From NCBI RefSeq assembly GCF_039645975.1, contig NZ_CP147918.1, positions 124,001 through 188,000 of the forward strand: DNA of 64,000 nt. Direction: 5' to 3'. The position numbers and the translations under genes are program-made. This stretch comes from Sulfurimonas sp. HSL-1716 (GTDB lineage: Bacteria; Campylobacterota; Campylobacteria; Campylobacterales; Sulfurimonadaceae). Shown here in pieces: positions 35,196 through 44,571 of the stretch (its first letter is position 1; each line of letters begins with the position of its first letter). The notes beneath the pieces were generated by a model. That model searched no databases, was not told where the DNA came from, and worked only from the letters and a program-made list of their open reading frames with translations.

Positions 35196-37418
35196 TTATT
35201 CTTCTTTATTCTCTCTTGGAGTACGGTTTTTACATTTTATACACTCATAGACCTCTTTGTTTCTATATACTCTTGCTGCAAGTACTCCGTTGCAGCCCTC
35301 TTCCTTACATCTATGCGCTGTAGGTTCGAACTTTGAGATGAATTTACATTTCGGATAGTTTTCACATCCCCAGAACGCTCCTCTTTTGGATTGACGGAAC
35401 AGCAGTTTGCCCCCGCAGTCCGGGCACGGGATCTGTGATTCTTTCATAGTAGATTCAAGTGCTTTGGTGTTTTTGCATTTCGGGTATGCGCTGCATGCCA
35501 GGAATTTTCCGTTACGTCCGTTTTTGACGATCATATCGCTGCCGCATTTTTCGCATTTTTCGTCACTTGTCTCTGCCGTCTCCTGCTCTTTTTTCTCTTC
35601 GCCCTCTATCTGTTCGGTGTATTTACATTTAGGAAATCCGCTGCAGGCGATAAAGTTTCCGTAACGCCCCGAACGAAGCAGAAGCTCGCTGCCGCATTTG
35701 GGACAGTTTTTTCCCGTAGGCTGCGCCAGTTTTGTACTTGCGATGTTCTTTTTGCCCTCTTCGATCTCTTCCATGAAAGGGAAGTAGAAATCCTGCAGAG
35801 TCTTCTGCCAGTCCTTGCCCCCTTCGGCGATCTCGTCGAGTACCTCTTCCATATTGGCGGTAAAAGAAGCATCGACGATCTCTTTAAAATGTTTTTCCAA
35901 AAGTTCGGTCACGGTGAAAGCCATCTTTGTAGGGACTAACTGCTTTTTCTCTACGTTTATATAGGTTCTCACCGTCAATGTCGAAATGGTCGGTGCGTAC
36001 GTCGAAGGACGTCCTATACCTTCGGCTTCGAGCTTTTTGATGATCGAAGCTTCCGAGTAACGTGCCGGCGGCTCCGTAAAGTGCTGTGTCGGCTTGATAG
36101 ATTTTATGTCGATAGGCTCATTCTCTTTTAAAGTAGGAAGCAGTTTGTCCTTGTCGTCACTACCGAGAACTTTATAAAAACCGTCGAAAAGAAGTTTTCT
36201 TCCCGTAGCTTTGTATTGGGAATTTTTACCGCTAAAGGTGATGCTTTGTTGTTCGAACAGCGCATCGTTCATCTGACATGCCATAAATCTTTCATAGATG
36301 AGTTTATAGAGCTTTATCTCGTCTGCTTTAAGATATTTTGCTGCAGTTTCGGGTGTAAAATGAAGCATAGTAGGGCGGATCGCCTCATGCGCTTCTTGTG
36401 CGCCTTTGGACTTTTTCGCATAGATTTTCGGTGATGCGGGAACATATTTATCTCCGTATCTTTTGGTTATCTCCTCTCTTACGGCATCGACGGCTTCTTT
36501 TGCCATGTTCAATGAGTCCGTACGCATATACGTGATAACGCCGGAGGTTCCTTCGGGCGTTTTGACTCCTTCATAAAGAGATTGTGCGATCATCATCGTC
36601 TTTTTAGGAGAATATCCGAGTTTGCTTGAAGCGGTCTGCTGCAGAGTCGATGTCATGAACGGCGGCGGTGTCGAGCTCTTACGCTGTTTGGTTTCGATCG
36701 AAGATACCAAAAAAGAATCATTTTGTACTTCTAAGACTATTTTTTTGGCTTCCTCTGCATTCTTTATGGAGAGTTTATCTATCTTATCGCCGCGAAAAGA
36801 GATCAAGTTCGCTTCGATATCAGGTTTAAAGATAGTATCTATGCTCCAGTATTCCTGCGGTACGAACGCTTCTATCTCGCGTTCACGGTCGACTATGATC
36901 TTGAGCGTCGATGATTGGACGCGTCCTGCCGAGAGCCCTTTTTGTATCTTTGAGCTCAGCAGAGGCGAGAGCTTGTAACCGACTATTCTGTCAAGCAGAC
37001 GGCGCGTCTGTTGTGCATTGACGCGGTTCATATCGATACTGCGGGCAGTCTCTAGTGCATGCATGATGGCACTTTTTGTGATCTCGTGAAATACGATTCT
37101 CGGAAGCGTGCTAGGGTCTTTTTTGATAGCGTATGCGATATGCCAGCCTATCGCTTCTCCTTCGCGGTCCTCATCGGTCGCGATATAGATGGTATCTGCT
37201 TTCTTTGCCAGATCCTGTATCTCTTTAACGACACCGCTGTTCTCTTTTGCCACGCTGTACGCGGGAGTAAGTTCATTGTTTTCATCTACGGTTATTCCAA
37301 AACGGGATTTTGGAAGATCTCTGATATGTCCTTTTGAGGCTATGACCTCATATCCTTTTCCCAAAAAATTTTTTATTGTTCGCGCTTTGGCCGGTGATTC
37401 GACGATAATTAAGTCCAA
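35196..37418 (-). CDS. topA: DNA topoisomerase I
   Basis: 740 residues: an N-terminal Toprim domain (IVESPAKARTI, ATDEDREGEAI), the type IA core with catalytic Tyr in GVITYMRTDS, and C-terminal zinc ribbons (CPKCGSELLLRSGRYG, CEKCGSDMIVKNG, CPDCGGKLLFR and a last one with CKEEGC/CIKC). It relaxes negative supercoils. The start is TTG with AGGA eight bases upstream. First gene of a long minus-strand run. Confidence 0.96.
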   Translation of the reverse strand: MDLIIVESPAKARTIKNFLGKGYEVIASKGHIRDLPKSRFGITVDENNELTPAYSVAKENSGVVKEIQDLAKKADTIYIATDEDREGEAIGWHIAYAIKKDPSTLPRIVFHEITKSAIMHALETARSIDMNRVNAQQTRRLLDRIVGYKLSPLLSSKIQKGLSAGRVQSSTLKIIVDREREIEAFVPQEYWSIDTIFKPDIEANLISFRGDKIDKLSIKNAEEAKKIVLEVQNDSFLVSSIETKQRKSSTPPPFMTSTLQQTASSKLGYSPKKTMMIAQSLYEGVKTPEGTSGVITYMRTDSLNMAKEAVDAVREEITKRYGDKYVPASPKIYAKKSKGAQEAHEAIRPTMLHFTPETAAKYLKADEIKLYKLIYERFMACQMNDALFEQQSITFSGKNSQYKATGRKLLFDGFYKVLGSDDKDKLLPTLKENEPIDIKSIKPTQHFTEPPARYSEASIIKKLEAEGIGRPSTYAPTISTLTVRTYINVEKKQLVPTKMAFTVTELLEKHFKEIVDASFTANMEEVLDEIAEGGKDWQKTLQDFYFPFMEEIEEGKKNIASTKLAQPTGKNCPKCGSELLLRSGRYGNFIACSGFPKCKYTEQIEGEEKKEQETAETSDEKCEKCGSDMIVKNGRNGKFLACSAYPKCKNTKALESTMKESQIPCPDCGGKLLFRQSKRGAFWGCENYPKCKFISKFEPTAHRCKEEGCNGVLAARVYRNKEVYECIKCKNRTPRENKEE

Positions 37419-37503
37419 AATATTTTCCTATATAATAGTAGTATGCTACTTTTCGATTTTGAAAGTGTATCAAAAAAAAATAAAATAATTTGAAAAAATA
37501 ATT

Positions 37504-37530
37504 TAAAGCTTTTTTTTTAGGTGTCGATAT
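37504..37530 (+). promoter_or_regulatory. Sigma28 (FliA) promoter of the first flagellin
   Basis: TAAA at 37504-37507 and CGATAT at 37525-37530 are 17 nt apart, the exact spacing of the flagellar consensus TAAA-N17-CGATAA. Transcription would start about 60 bases before the ATG. In Campylobacter, flaA is controlled this way. Confidence 0.75.
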
Positions 37531-37565
37531 AGTTTGTATCAGCAAGGACGCTGAGAAAATTTTGA

Positions 37566-37580
37566 AGAGCTCAAAGCTCT
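37566..37580 (+). other. Hairpin in the first flagellin's leader
   Basis: AGAGCT pairs with AGCTCT around CAA, just upstream of the AAAAGGA ribosome site. Two GGA triplets (near 37547 and in the ribosome site) could bind CsrA, a known control of flagellin translation in relatives. The CsrA link is inference. Confidence 0.45.
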
Positions 37581-37599
37581 CGCCCGAAAAGGATTTATT

Positions 37600-39096
37600 A
37601 TGGGTTTTAGAATAAATACAAACATTGCGGCTATGAATGCGCATACAAATGCGTTAATGAACAACCGTGCAATGGATAGTTCACTTAGTAAACTAAGTTC
37701 AGGTCTTCGTATTAATACTGCTGCTGACGATGCTTCTGGTATGTCAATCGCAGATAGTCTCCGTTCACAAGCTTCTTCTTTAGGTCAAGCGATCTCAAAT
37801 GCAAATGACGGTATCTCTATTATTCAGATCGCCGATAAAGCGATGGATGAACAGCTTAAAATTCTTGATAGTATCAAAACAAAAGCTACTCAAGCTGCAC
37901 AAGACGGTCAAAGTGCCGATTCTCGTAAAGCGCTTCAAGCTGATATCACTCGTCTTATGGAAGAGCTTGATAATATCGCAGGTACTACTTCGTTTAATGG
38001 TCAAAACCTTCTTTCAGGTCAGTTCACGAACAAAGAGTTCCAGATCGGTGCATACTCTAACCAATCGGTAAAAGCAAGTATCGGTGCGACAAGCTCTGAC
38101 AAAATAGGGAATGCGCGTTTTGAAACGACAGCAACGATCACTGCAAGCGGTACGGCAACGATGGTATTTACAAAAGCTGACGGTACAAATGACGTGACTT
38201 TAGAGAGCGTGATCATATCTACAAGTGCCGGTACAGGTCTTGGAGTATTGGCTGAGACTATCAATAAAAACTCAGATCTTCTTGGTGGTATCCAAGCAAG
38301 CTTCCAAGTTGTTGAAACAGGTTCTTCAGCAGTAGCTACTGGTACGATCTCTGGTCTTACTATTAACGGTACAAACATCGGTAACATTACTGTTAATGAT
38401 GCAAATGACAGCAGCGGTGTTCTTGTAGCGGCTATTAACAACTTCTCGTCAACTACCGGTGTTACAGCATCAATCGACAGCCGTGGTAACTTAAACCTTA
38501 CATCTGCTGATGGTCGTGCTATCCAAGTTTCTGGTACAAACTTGACAACTGTTGCAGGTCTGGCTTCTAATCAACAATTTAATGCAGGTCGTTTAACTCT
38601 TACACGTACCGGTGCTGCTGATATTCTTGTAAGTGCGACGGGAACAGGTGTAACTGCTTTAAATACGGCTATTACTGGTTCTGCTGAAACTACTACGAAC
38701 CTACGCGATATCAAAGGTGCTACTACTGCTGACATGGCAAGTGCGATGGGATTCAATGCGAATGCAAATGCGCTTAATATCAGTACTGACAAAGGTGCGG
38801 GTGTAACGACTCTTAAAGGTGCGATGGCTGTTATGAAAATAGCAGATGCTGCATTAAAAGGTCTAGATAAAATACGTTCAGACTTAGGTTCTGTTCAAAA
38901 CCAACTTGTTTCAACTGTTAACAATATTTCTGTTACTCAAGTTAATGTTAAAGCTGCGGAGTCTCAAATCCGTGACGTTGACTTCGCTTCAGAGAGTGCA
39001 AACTTCTCTAAACTGAACATCTTGGCACAATCTGGTTCATATGCTATGAGTCAGGCTAACGCTGTTCAACAAAACGTCCTAAGACTACTTCAGTAG
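37600..39096 (+). CDS. flaA: Flagellin, sigma28-driven (FlaA-like)
   Basis: 498 residues, the main filament subunit. Conserved D0/D1 ends: [18 protein letters not shown] at the N-terminus and FAMSQ-type [19 protein letters not shown] at the C-terminus. The centre (about 170-400) is variable, rich in Ser, Thr and Gly, and exposed on the filament, where Campylobacterota flagellins carry glycans on Ser/Thr. Campylobacterota flagellins also lack the residues that TLR5 recognises in other bacteria; I did not test that here. The next gene is a close paralogue. Its last codons take part in a conserved RNA fold. Confidence 0.96.
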   Translation: MGFRINTNIAAMNAHTNALMNNRAMDSSLSKLSSGLRINTAADDASGMSIADSLRSQASSLGQAISNANDGISIIQIADKAMDEQLKILDSIKTKATQAAQDGQSADSRKALQADITRLMEELDNIAGTTSFNGQNLLSGQFTNKEFQIGAYSNQSVKASIGATSSDKIGNARFETTATITASGTATMVFTKADGTNDVTLESVIISTSAGTGLGVLAETINKNSDLLGGIQASFQVVETGSSAVATGTISGLTINGTNIGNITVNDANDSSGVLVAAINNFSSTTGVTASIDSRGNLNLTSADGRAIQVSGTNLTTVAGLASNQQFNAGRLTLTRTGAADILVSATGTGVTALNTAITGSAETTTNLRDIKGATTADMASAMGFNANANALNISTDKGAGVTTLKGAMAVMKIADAALKGLDKIRSDLGSVQNQLVSTVNNISVTQVNVKAAESQIRDVDFASESANFSKLNILAQSGSYAMSQANAVQQNVLRLLQ

Positions 39097-39131
39097 TCTG
39101 AATAAGCTATCGTAAGATAGCGAGGACGTTT
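39072..39131 (+). ncRNA. Conserved three-helix RNA fold at the 3' end of flagellin 1
   Basis: Outer stem AAACGTCCT (39072-39080, in the coding sequence) with AGGACGTTT (39123-39131, in the 3' UTR). Inside lie hairpin 1, AGACTAC-TTCA-GTAGTCT (39082-39099), which contains the stop codon, and hairpin 2, GCTATC-GTAA-GATAGC (39106-39121), capped by a GNRA-type loop. All 22 pairs are Watson-Crick. The same fold is found after flagellin 2 with compensatory changes. It may set mRNA stability or translation. Confidence 0.75.
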
Positions 39132-39189
39132 CTTTAGAAAACGATTTTAGACGATTATAATAATCTAAAGTGTTTCCTCTAAAACTTCA

Positions 39190-39220
39190 GCCGCAGGTCT
39201 TTCGATCTGCGGCTTTTTTT
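39190..39220 (+). terminator. Intrinsic terminator of the first flagellin
   Basis: GCCGCAG (39190-39196) pairs with CTGCGGC (39207-39213), followed by T7. Strong and complete; it separates the two flagellin transcripts. Confidence 0.9.
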
Positions 39221-39283
39221 CTTTCGTGCAAATCTTTTAATCTATTTATACTTAACCAATCGAATCTTAATCTGTTATAAAAG

Positions 39284-39300
39284 TTGGAACACCTTTTGCT
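39284..39300 (+). promoter_or_regulatory. Sigma54 promoter of the second flagellin
   Basis: TTGGAACACCTTTTGCT has GG at 39286-39287 and GC at 39298-39299 with 10 bases between, the invariant -24/-12 spacing. In Campylobacter flaB has a sigma54 promoter and flaA a sigma28 promoter, as seen here. Confidence 0.75.
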
Positions 39301-39360
39301 TTTGTCTTCTTAACTAGATTTTACAAGGATGTGAAACTACATACCTTAAAAGGATAAAAG

Positions 39361-40869
39361 ATGGGTTTTAGAATAAATACAAACATTGCGGCTATGAATG
39401 CTCATACAAATGCAATGCTGAACAACCGTGCTATAGATAGTTCACTTAGTAAACTAAGTTCAGGTCTTCGTATCAATACTGCCGCTGACGATGCTTCTGG
39501 TATGTCAATTGCAGATTCTTTACGTTCACAAGCTTCAGCTCTTGGTCAGGCAATAGCGAATGCAAATGACGGTATCTCTATTATTCAGATCGCCGATAAA
39601 GCGATGGATGAACAGATCAAGATTCTTGATACTATCAAGACAAAAGCTACTCAAGCTGCACAAGACGGTCAAAGTGCCGATTCTCGTAAAGCGCTTCAAG
39701 CTGATATCACTCGTCTTATGGAAGAGCTTGATAACATCGCAGGTACTACTTCGTTTAACGGACAGAACCTTCTTTCAGGTCAGTTCACGAACAAAGAGTT
39801 CCAAATCGGTGCTTTTTCGAATCAATCCGTAAAAGCGAGTATCGGTGCTACAAGCTCGGATAAAATCGGTAATGCACGTTTTGAAACGACTGCAACGATC
39901 ACTGCAAGCAGTACGTCGACTTTGACATTTAAAAATGTCGACGGAACAAACGACGTGACTTTAGAGAGCGTCATCATCTCTACAAGCGTGGGTACTGGTC
40001 TTGGAGTATTGGCTGAGGTTATTAATAAAAATGCAGATATCCTCGGGGGTGTCATGGCGAGTTATACGGTCATAGATACAGGGAGCACACCGATACAAAC
40101 GGGTACGATCTCAGGATTAACCATCAACGGCGTTAATATCGGTAATATCAATGTCAGTGATCCAAACGACAGCAACGGCGTACTTGTTGCATCTATCAAC
40201 AACTTCTCTTCGACTACGGGAGTCAGAGCTTCAACAGATGCACTGGGAAGATTGGAACTTACATCGAGCGATGGACGTGCGATCCAGGTATCGGGAACGA
40301 ACTTAACCGCATTGACGGGAATCGGAACTTCGGATCAAGATTTCAATGCAGGTCGTTTGACGCTTACCCGTACGGGTGCTGCTGATATTATCGTGAGTGC
40401 TTCGGGTGCCGGTAACAGTGCGACCACAGGGTTAGAATTTTCGATATTGAACTCTGCGGAAGCGACATCGAGTCTGCGCGATATCAAAGGTGCTACTACT
40501 GCTGATATGGCAAGTGCAATGGGCTTCAATGCAAATGCAAATGCGTTGAACATCACTTCTGATAAAGGTGCCGGTGTAACGACGCTTAAAGGTGCGATGG
40601 CCGTTATGAAGATAGCCGATTCCGCGCTTAGAGCACTTGACGCCGTACGTTCGGATCTCGGTTCCGTTCAAAATCAGCTTGTCTCTACCGTAAACAATAT
40701 CTCTGTGACGCAGGTCAACGTAAAATCGGCGGAATCTCAGATCCGTGACGTCGACTTCGCGGCAGAGAGCGCAAACTTCTCTAAACACAATATCTTGGCA
40801 CAATCCGGATCATTTGCTATGAGTCAGGCTAATGCCGTACAACAAAATGTGCTTAAACTGCTTCAGTAG
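39361..40869 (+). CDS. flaB: Flagellin, sigma54-driven (FlaB-like)
   Basis: 502 residues. N- and C-terminal D0/D1 regions are almost identical to the first flagellin, and long DNA runs in codons 55-150 are identical as well. The middle differs more, at both protein and synonymous level. In relatives this minor flagellin sits near the hook end. AAAAGGA precedes the ATG. It carries the same 3' RNA fold as flagellin 1. Confidence 0.96.
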   Translation: MGFRINTNIAAMNAHTNAMLNNRAIDSSLSKLSSGLRINTAADDASGMSIADSLRSQASALGQAIANANDGISIIQIADKAMDEQIKILDTIKTKATQAAQDGQSADSRKALQADITRLMEELDNIAGTTSFNGQNLLSGQFTNKEFQIGAFSNQSVKASIGATSSDKIGNARFETTATITASSTSTLTFKNVDGTNDVTLESVIISTSVGTGLGVLAEVINKNADILGGVMASYTVIDTGSTPIQTGTISGLTINGVNIGNINVSDPNDSNGVLVASINNFSSTTGVRASTDALGRLELTSSDGRAIQVSGTNLTALTGIGTSDQDFNAGRLTLTRTGAADIIVSASGAGNSATTGLEFSILNSAEATSSLRDIKGATTADMASAMGFNANANALNITSDKGAGVTTLKGAMAVMKIADSALRALDAVRSDLGSVQNQLVSTVNNISVTQVNVKSAESQIRDVDFAAESANFSKHNILAQSGSFAMSQANAVQQNVLKLLQ

Positions 40870-40905
40870 TTTAAAATAACGTAGCGTAAGCTACGAGCAC
40901 ATTTT
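40844..40905 (+). ncRNA. Conserved three-helix RNA fold at the 3' end of flagellin 2
   Basis: Outer stem AAAATGTGCT (40844-40853, coding) with AGCACATTTT (40896-40905, 3' UTR); hairpin 1, AAACTGC-TTCA-GTAGTTT (40855-40872, one G-U pair); hairpin 2, CGTAGC-GTAA-GCTACG (40880-40895). Loops TTCA and GTAA are identical to flagellin 1 while the stems differ by paired changes. This supports selection for structure. Confidence 0.75.
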
Positions 40906-40957
40906 TAGAAAACGTTCTCAAGCTGCTTTAGTAGTTTTAACTTTTTCTTCTTTTTTT

Positions 40958-40978
40958 GCAGAGTATTTTAGGCTCTGC
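40958..40978 (+). terminator. Probable terminator after the second flagellin
   Basis: GCAGAG pairs with CTCTGC around a 9-base loop; a T-rich run lies before the stem but only TTCCTC follows. Weaker than the terminator of flagellin 1, so some read-through into the Maf gene is possible. Confidence 0.45.
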
Positions 40979-40984
40979 TTCCTC

Positions 40985-41011
40985 TTCAAAAAAATACTGG
41001 ATTACCGATAT
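40985..41011 (+). promoter_or_regulatory. Possible sigma28-like promoter before the Maf gene
   Basis: CCGATAT at 41005-41011 resembles the GCCGATAA -10 element, 18 bases before the ATG. The -35 TAAA is poor (TTCA at the right distance). If real, it puts the glycosylation cluster under the flagellar cascade. Confidence 0.35.
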
Positions 41012-41028
41012 ACCAACAAAGGAAATGG

Positions 41029-44000
41029 ATGTCTATTTATGAACAAAATCTTCAAGCTCTTTTACAGGTGAACATAAAAGTAGCAACTACGCTTTTTGGG
41101 CTTAAAACCAATGAAAAGTTTGAAGTCTTCGTTGATAAAAAAGACCCTCTGAACATAAACATAGCCAGCAATAAAAACGGAAAAACACTGTATGAAGGCG
41201 TGCCTATCCGCCAGACGGAAGAGTATCTGAACTCTTTTATGAAAGAGTATCAGCGTTATCCGTATCTCTACTTTTTCGGGATGGGCAACGGCGTCTTTTA
41301 CAAGGCTCTTTTACAGGATGAAACACATAGAAGGATCGTCATTGTCGAGCCTGAAATAGAGATACTTTTTATGGCACTTCATTTCAATGATTTTTCAAAA
41401 GAGCTGGCTTCGGGCAGGCTTGTCATACTGCTGGCAGAGGATATAACCTTTTCTTTGGCTTCCGAGATATTCATGCATCCTGAATCGAGGCTGTTTTCAA
41501 AAACATACCAATTTCATATACTGCTTCCTTTTTACGAGAGTGAGTACGGGGAGCTTATCATAGCGATAAACAGGATGTTCCTGCAGGCGATCGAACACGC
41601 CGTGCGCGGGATTGGAAACGATTCTACCGATGCGCTTATCGGTTTGCAGCATCAGATCGCAAATGCCCAGAGAATGGTGCACACCCCGACTACGCTGGAG
41701 TTGATAAAAAAGGTAAAGAACAGTAACACGGCGGTCATAGTTTCGACGGGGCCTTCGCTTAAAAAACAGCTTCCGCTTCTAAAAAAGATAAAAGAGCATG
41801 TGACGCTTTTATGTGTCGACGCCAGTCTTCCTCTTTTGGAAAGAGAGGGTATAAAACCTGATGTCGTCATATCCATCGAACGTGTTATCGAGACAGCCAA
41901 GTTTTATCAGGAGACGTCAAAAGAGTTTCAAGAGAATATAGTGTTCGTCATAACCTCCATCGCTCATCCGGATCTTTTTAAGGATATAAAAGCAGGAACG
42001 CTGCAGATAAGTATGAGACCCTTTGGCTATACCAGTTATTTCGAGATGCCCGAGTACGGATATCTGGGGATAGGGATGAGTGCAGCGAACATGGCATATG
42101 AGATGATGTTTCATGCGAATTTTGAAAACTGTATCCTGATAGGGCAGGATCTGGCCTACGGCGCAGACGGTTCGACTCACAGTGAAGGACATCTTTACGG
42201 AATACAAGAGAGAGATAAGAACAAGCAGCGTTATATGATCCCTGCATACGGAGGCGAGGGCACCGTAGAAAGTACGGTCATATGGAGATTGTTCAAGAAT
42301 TTTTTTGAATCTGATATCGGTTATGCCAATGCCAAGGGGATAAAAACTGTTAACGCGACAGAAGGCGGAGCAAGGATAGAGGGTGCCGTGGAGATGCCTT
42401 TTGCCGAAGCGATCGAAAAATATGTTGACTTTACCCACAAAAAAGAGCAGATAAAGCTGACAAAACCCGATGAGAAAACGATAGAAGCAAATGTAGAGAA
42501 GATTGGCGTAAAAATAAACGAGATGCTCGCTTACGCTATAAAAATTGAAAAAGAGGTCGAGACCACGTTCTTGCATGTGGCAAGAGAGTGTGAAAGCATC
42601 GAAAGCGTTAAAGAAGATGAACGGTATGCAAAGCTTGATTATCAGGCTTTATCCAACGTGATGAGCGAGATCGACCGTATAAAAGAGTATTTTGATGATC
42701 AGAAATTTGCAAATATCTTCACCGATTCCACTCAGGCGATGATCCTGCATCAGGAGATCGAACTGGCAAAAATACAGGTAAGAAACGTTTTAACGGACAA
42801 CGATAAGCGTCAAAAGATGATAGACTGGGTGCTCGCGCACAGATATTGGCTCTTCTCACTCGCAGGGATGATGCAGGCTACCATAGATGCTATCAATATG
42901 GGCATAGAGATGAAAATAGACTTCAATACCATAACGCTCATACGCGTTTATATAGAAGATGAAGAGATAGATTTGCTACATATAGATCATTCTGACGAAT
43001 TCATGAAAAATCTTGCAGACATGAAGCGTCTGTGCATCAACTATATACTTGAAGATAAGTTTGCGCATAAAGTAGACAAACTGAAGTTTTGCTACAGTGA
43101 TGAAGCTAAAACTTTCAATGTCGAGGTGCATCTGCCAAGCAGAAGTGACGGGCTTTTTGACAAGTTCATGTTCGTCAATTCGCTCGAAGCGACTCTGGAT
43201 AAGAAACGGTTCGTCAGAGTGAAAAAAGATGAAGACGATGTGTTTACCGTCGGTCTGCTGCCGGTAGAAGGCATTTATGAAAACAAAGAATTCATAGAGT
43301 GCATCAAAGAGATCTCAAAGAAATTTCCAAAGGTCGTGTTCAAGTTTATCTGCTGGACACAAAGAGAGAGAGAATCTTCTGAGCATCTATTCTTCGGAGA
43401 ACGCGATTTCATACGCTTTATCGCTCCTAAAAGTATTTATGAGCTTTATCAGGAGATAGATATGTTTATCTATGATCTTGAAAAATTGGAAGATAAGCGA
43501 TTTTATGCTGTTCGACATATTTTAAACAGCACTCAAGAAGTAAACGTGCCTCAGTTGAAGATAGATCAAGACAATAATGAAGATGCAACTCTGAAGGAGC
43601 ATATAAACACTATAAACTTAGCAATTAGTTTAAGATATTTACAAAATATGCACATAGATGTGTATATAGACGATGAAAAAATAGATGAGATACATAAAGG
43701 CGGTAAAGCTGTAAATAACATCTTTGATCTTAAACAGCTTTGTATAGAATATAAACCTTGTGAAAAATATGCTTTGAGATCAAATCAATTACAATTTGTA
43801 TATATTGATGAAGACATGGACATAATGGCTTCGTTAGCTATACCATCAAGAGACGACGAAAATTATAATATATTCGCTTTTCAAAATTCACTAGAAACAA
43901 CCATCGATAAAGAACGACTTGAAAACCTTTATGAAAAAGATGCGATAGGCTTTTTAGCGCTGGAAGAAAACCTTCATGATATAGAATTTACAAACTATCT

Positions 44001-44571
44001 AAAAGAACTTACGAGTAGATTCCCGCAAGCAACTTTAAAAGCATTTTATTTTAATGATAAACAGAGAAAATTCTTAGAAAATATTTTTGCCAATAGTAAT
44101 AGTAAAATAGAGTTTTTGATACCTAATGATATTTATGATATCGCACAGGAAGTGGAGATATTTTCTATCAATTACTTGGCCAATATAGAAGTCGGTATAT
44201 GGGCAGAATATTATAAGCTGACAAAAAATCTAATAAAATATAATAGGAATATTTATGTTTCACTTTATAATAATACCGGCACGAAAAATACAACGTTATT
44301 AGATTATAATGCCGCTGATTATGAAAGCTTACAATATAAGATACTAGTTCAGGGTTTGAGCATAGGTAAAGATTTCGTAAAAAAATATAACAACAATTTT
44401 TGGATTTGTATTATGGAATATTATTTAAAAATGAATCACATAGAGTACACATTTAAACATAATAAGACACAATTTGATTTTTCTTTTTTCGATATTATAG
44501 ATTTAGTTTTAAAAGATAAAAGATTTAAAGATTACATGATAAAAATAAGAAGGCTGTTTCAAAATGGATAG
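41029..44571 (+). CDS. Motility accessory factor Maf (DUF115), enlarged, with a duplicated C-terminal module
   Basis: 1180 residues, much larger than typical Maf proteins (about 600-700). Residues about 200-450 hold the MAF_flag10/DUF115 glycosyltransferase-like core (VSTGPSLKKQLPLL, CVDASLPLL, IGMSAANMAYE, IGQDLAYG). Maf proteins add nonulosonate sugars to flagellin. The C-terminal half has two related modules of about 175 residues (about 637-820 and 874-1051): VYIEDEEID, LKFCYSDE, LPSRSD, NSLEATLDKKR in the first; VYIDDEKID, LQFVYIDE, IPSRDD, NSLETTIDKER in the second. Near residue 820 the DNA becomes far more AT-rich. AAAGGA precedes the ATG. Confidence 0.85.
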   Translation: MSIYEQNLQALLQVNIKVATTLFGLKTNEKFEVFVDKKDPLNINIASNKNGKTLYEGVPIRQTEEYLNSFMKEYQRYPYLYFFGMGNGVFYKALLQDETHRRIVIVEPEIEILFMALHFNDFSKELASGRLVILLAEDITFSLASEIFMHPESRLFSKTYQFHILLPFYESEYGELIIAINRMFLQAIEHAVRGIGNDSTDALIGLQHQIANAQRMVHTPTTLELIKKVKNSNTAVIVSTGPSLKKQLPLLKKIKEHVTLLCVDASLPLLEREGIKPDVVISIERVIETAKFYQETSKEFQENIVFVITSIAHPDLFKDIKAGTLQISMRPFGYTSYFEMPEYGYLGIGMSAANMAYEMMFHANFENCILIGQDLAYGADGSTHSEGHLYGIQERDKNKQRYMIPAYGGEGTVESTVIWRLFKNFFESDIGYANAKGIKTVNATEGGARIEGAVEMPFAEAIEKYVDFTHKKEQIKLTKPDEKTIEANVEKIGVKINEMLAYAIKIEKEVETTFLHVARECESIESVKEDERYAKLDYQALSNVMSEIDRIKEYFDDQKFANIFTDSTQAMILHQEIELAKIQVRNVLTDNDKRQKMIDWVLAHRYWLFSLAGMMQATIDAINMGIEMKIDFNTITLIRVYIEDEEIDLLHIDHSDEFMKNLADMKRLCINYILEDKFAHKVDKLKFCYSDEAKTFNVEVHLPSRSDGLFDKFMFVNSLEATLDKKRFVRVKKDEDDVFTVGLLPVEGIYENKEFIECIKEISKKFPKVVFKFICWTQRERESSEHLFFGERDFIRFIAPKSIYELYQEIDMFIYDLEKLEDKRFYAVRHILNSTQEVNVPQLKIDQDNNEDATLKEHINTINLAISLRYLQNMHIDVYIDDEKIDEIHKGGKAVNNIFDLKQLCIEYKPCEKYALRSNQLQFVYIDEDMDIMASLAIPSRDDENYNIFAFQNSLETTIDKERLENLYEKDAIGFLALEENLHDIEFTNYLKELTSRFPQATLKAFYFNDKQRKFLENIFANSNSKIEFLIPNDIYDIAQEVEIFSINYLANIEVGIWAEYYKLTKNLIKYNRNIYVSLYNNTGTKNTTLLDYNAADYESLQYKILVQGLSIGKDFVKKYNNNFWICIMEYYLKMNHIEYTFKHNKTQFDFSFFDIIDLVLKDKRFKDYMIKIRRLFQNG

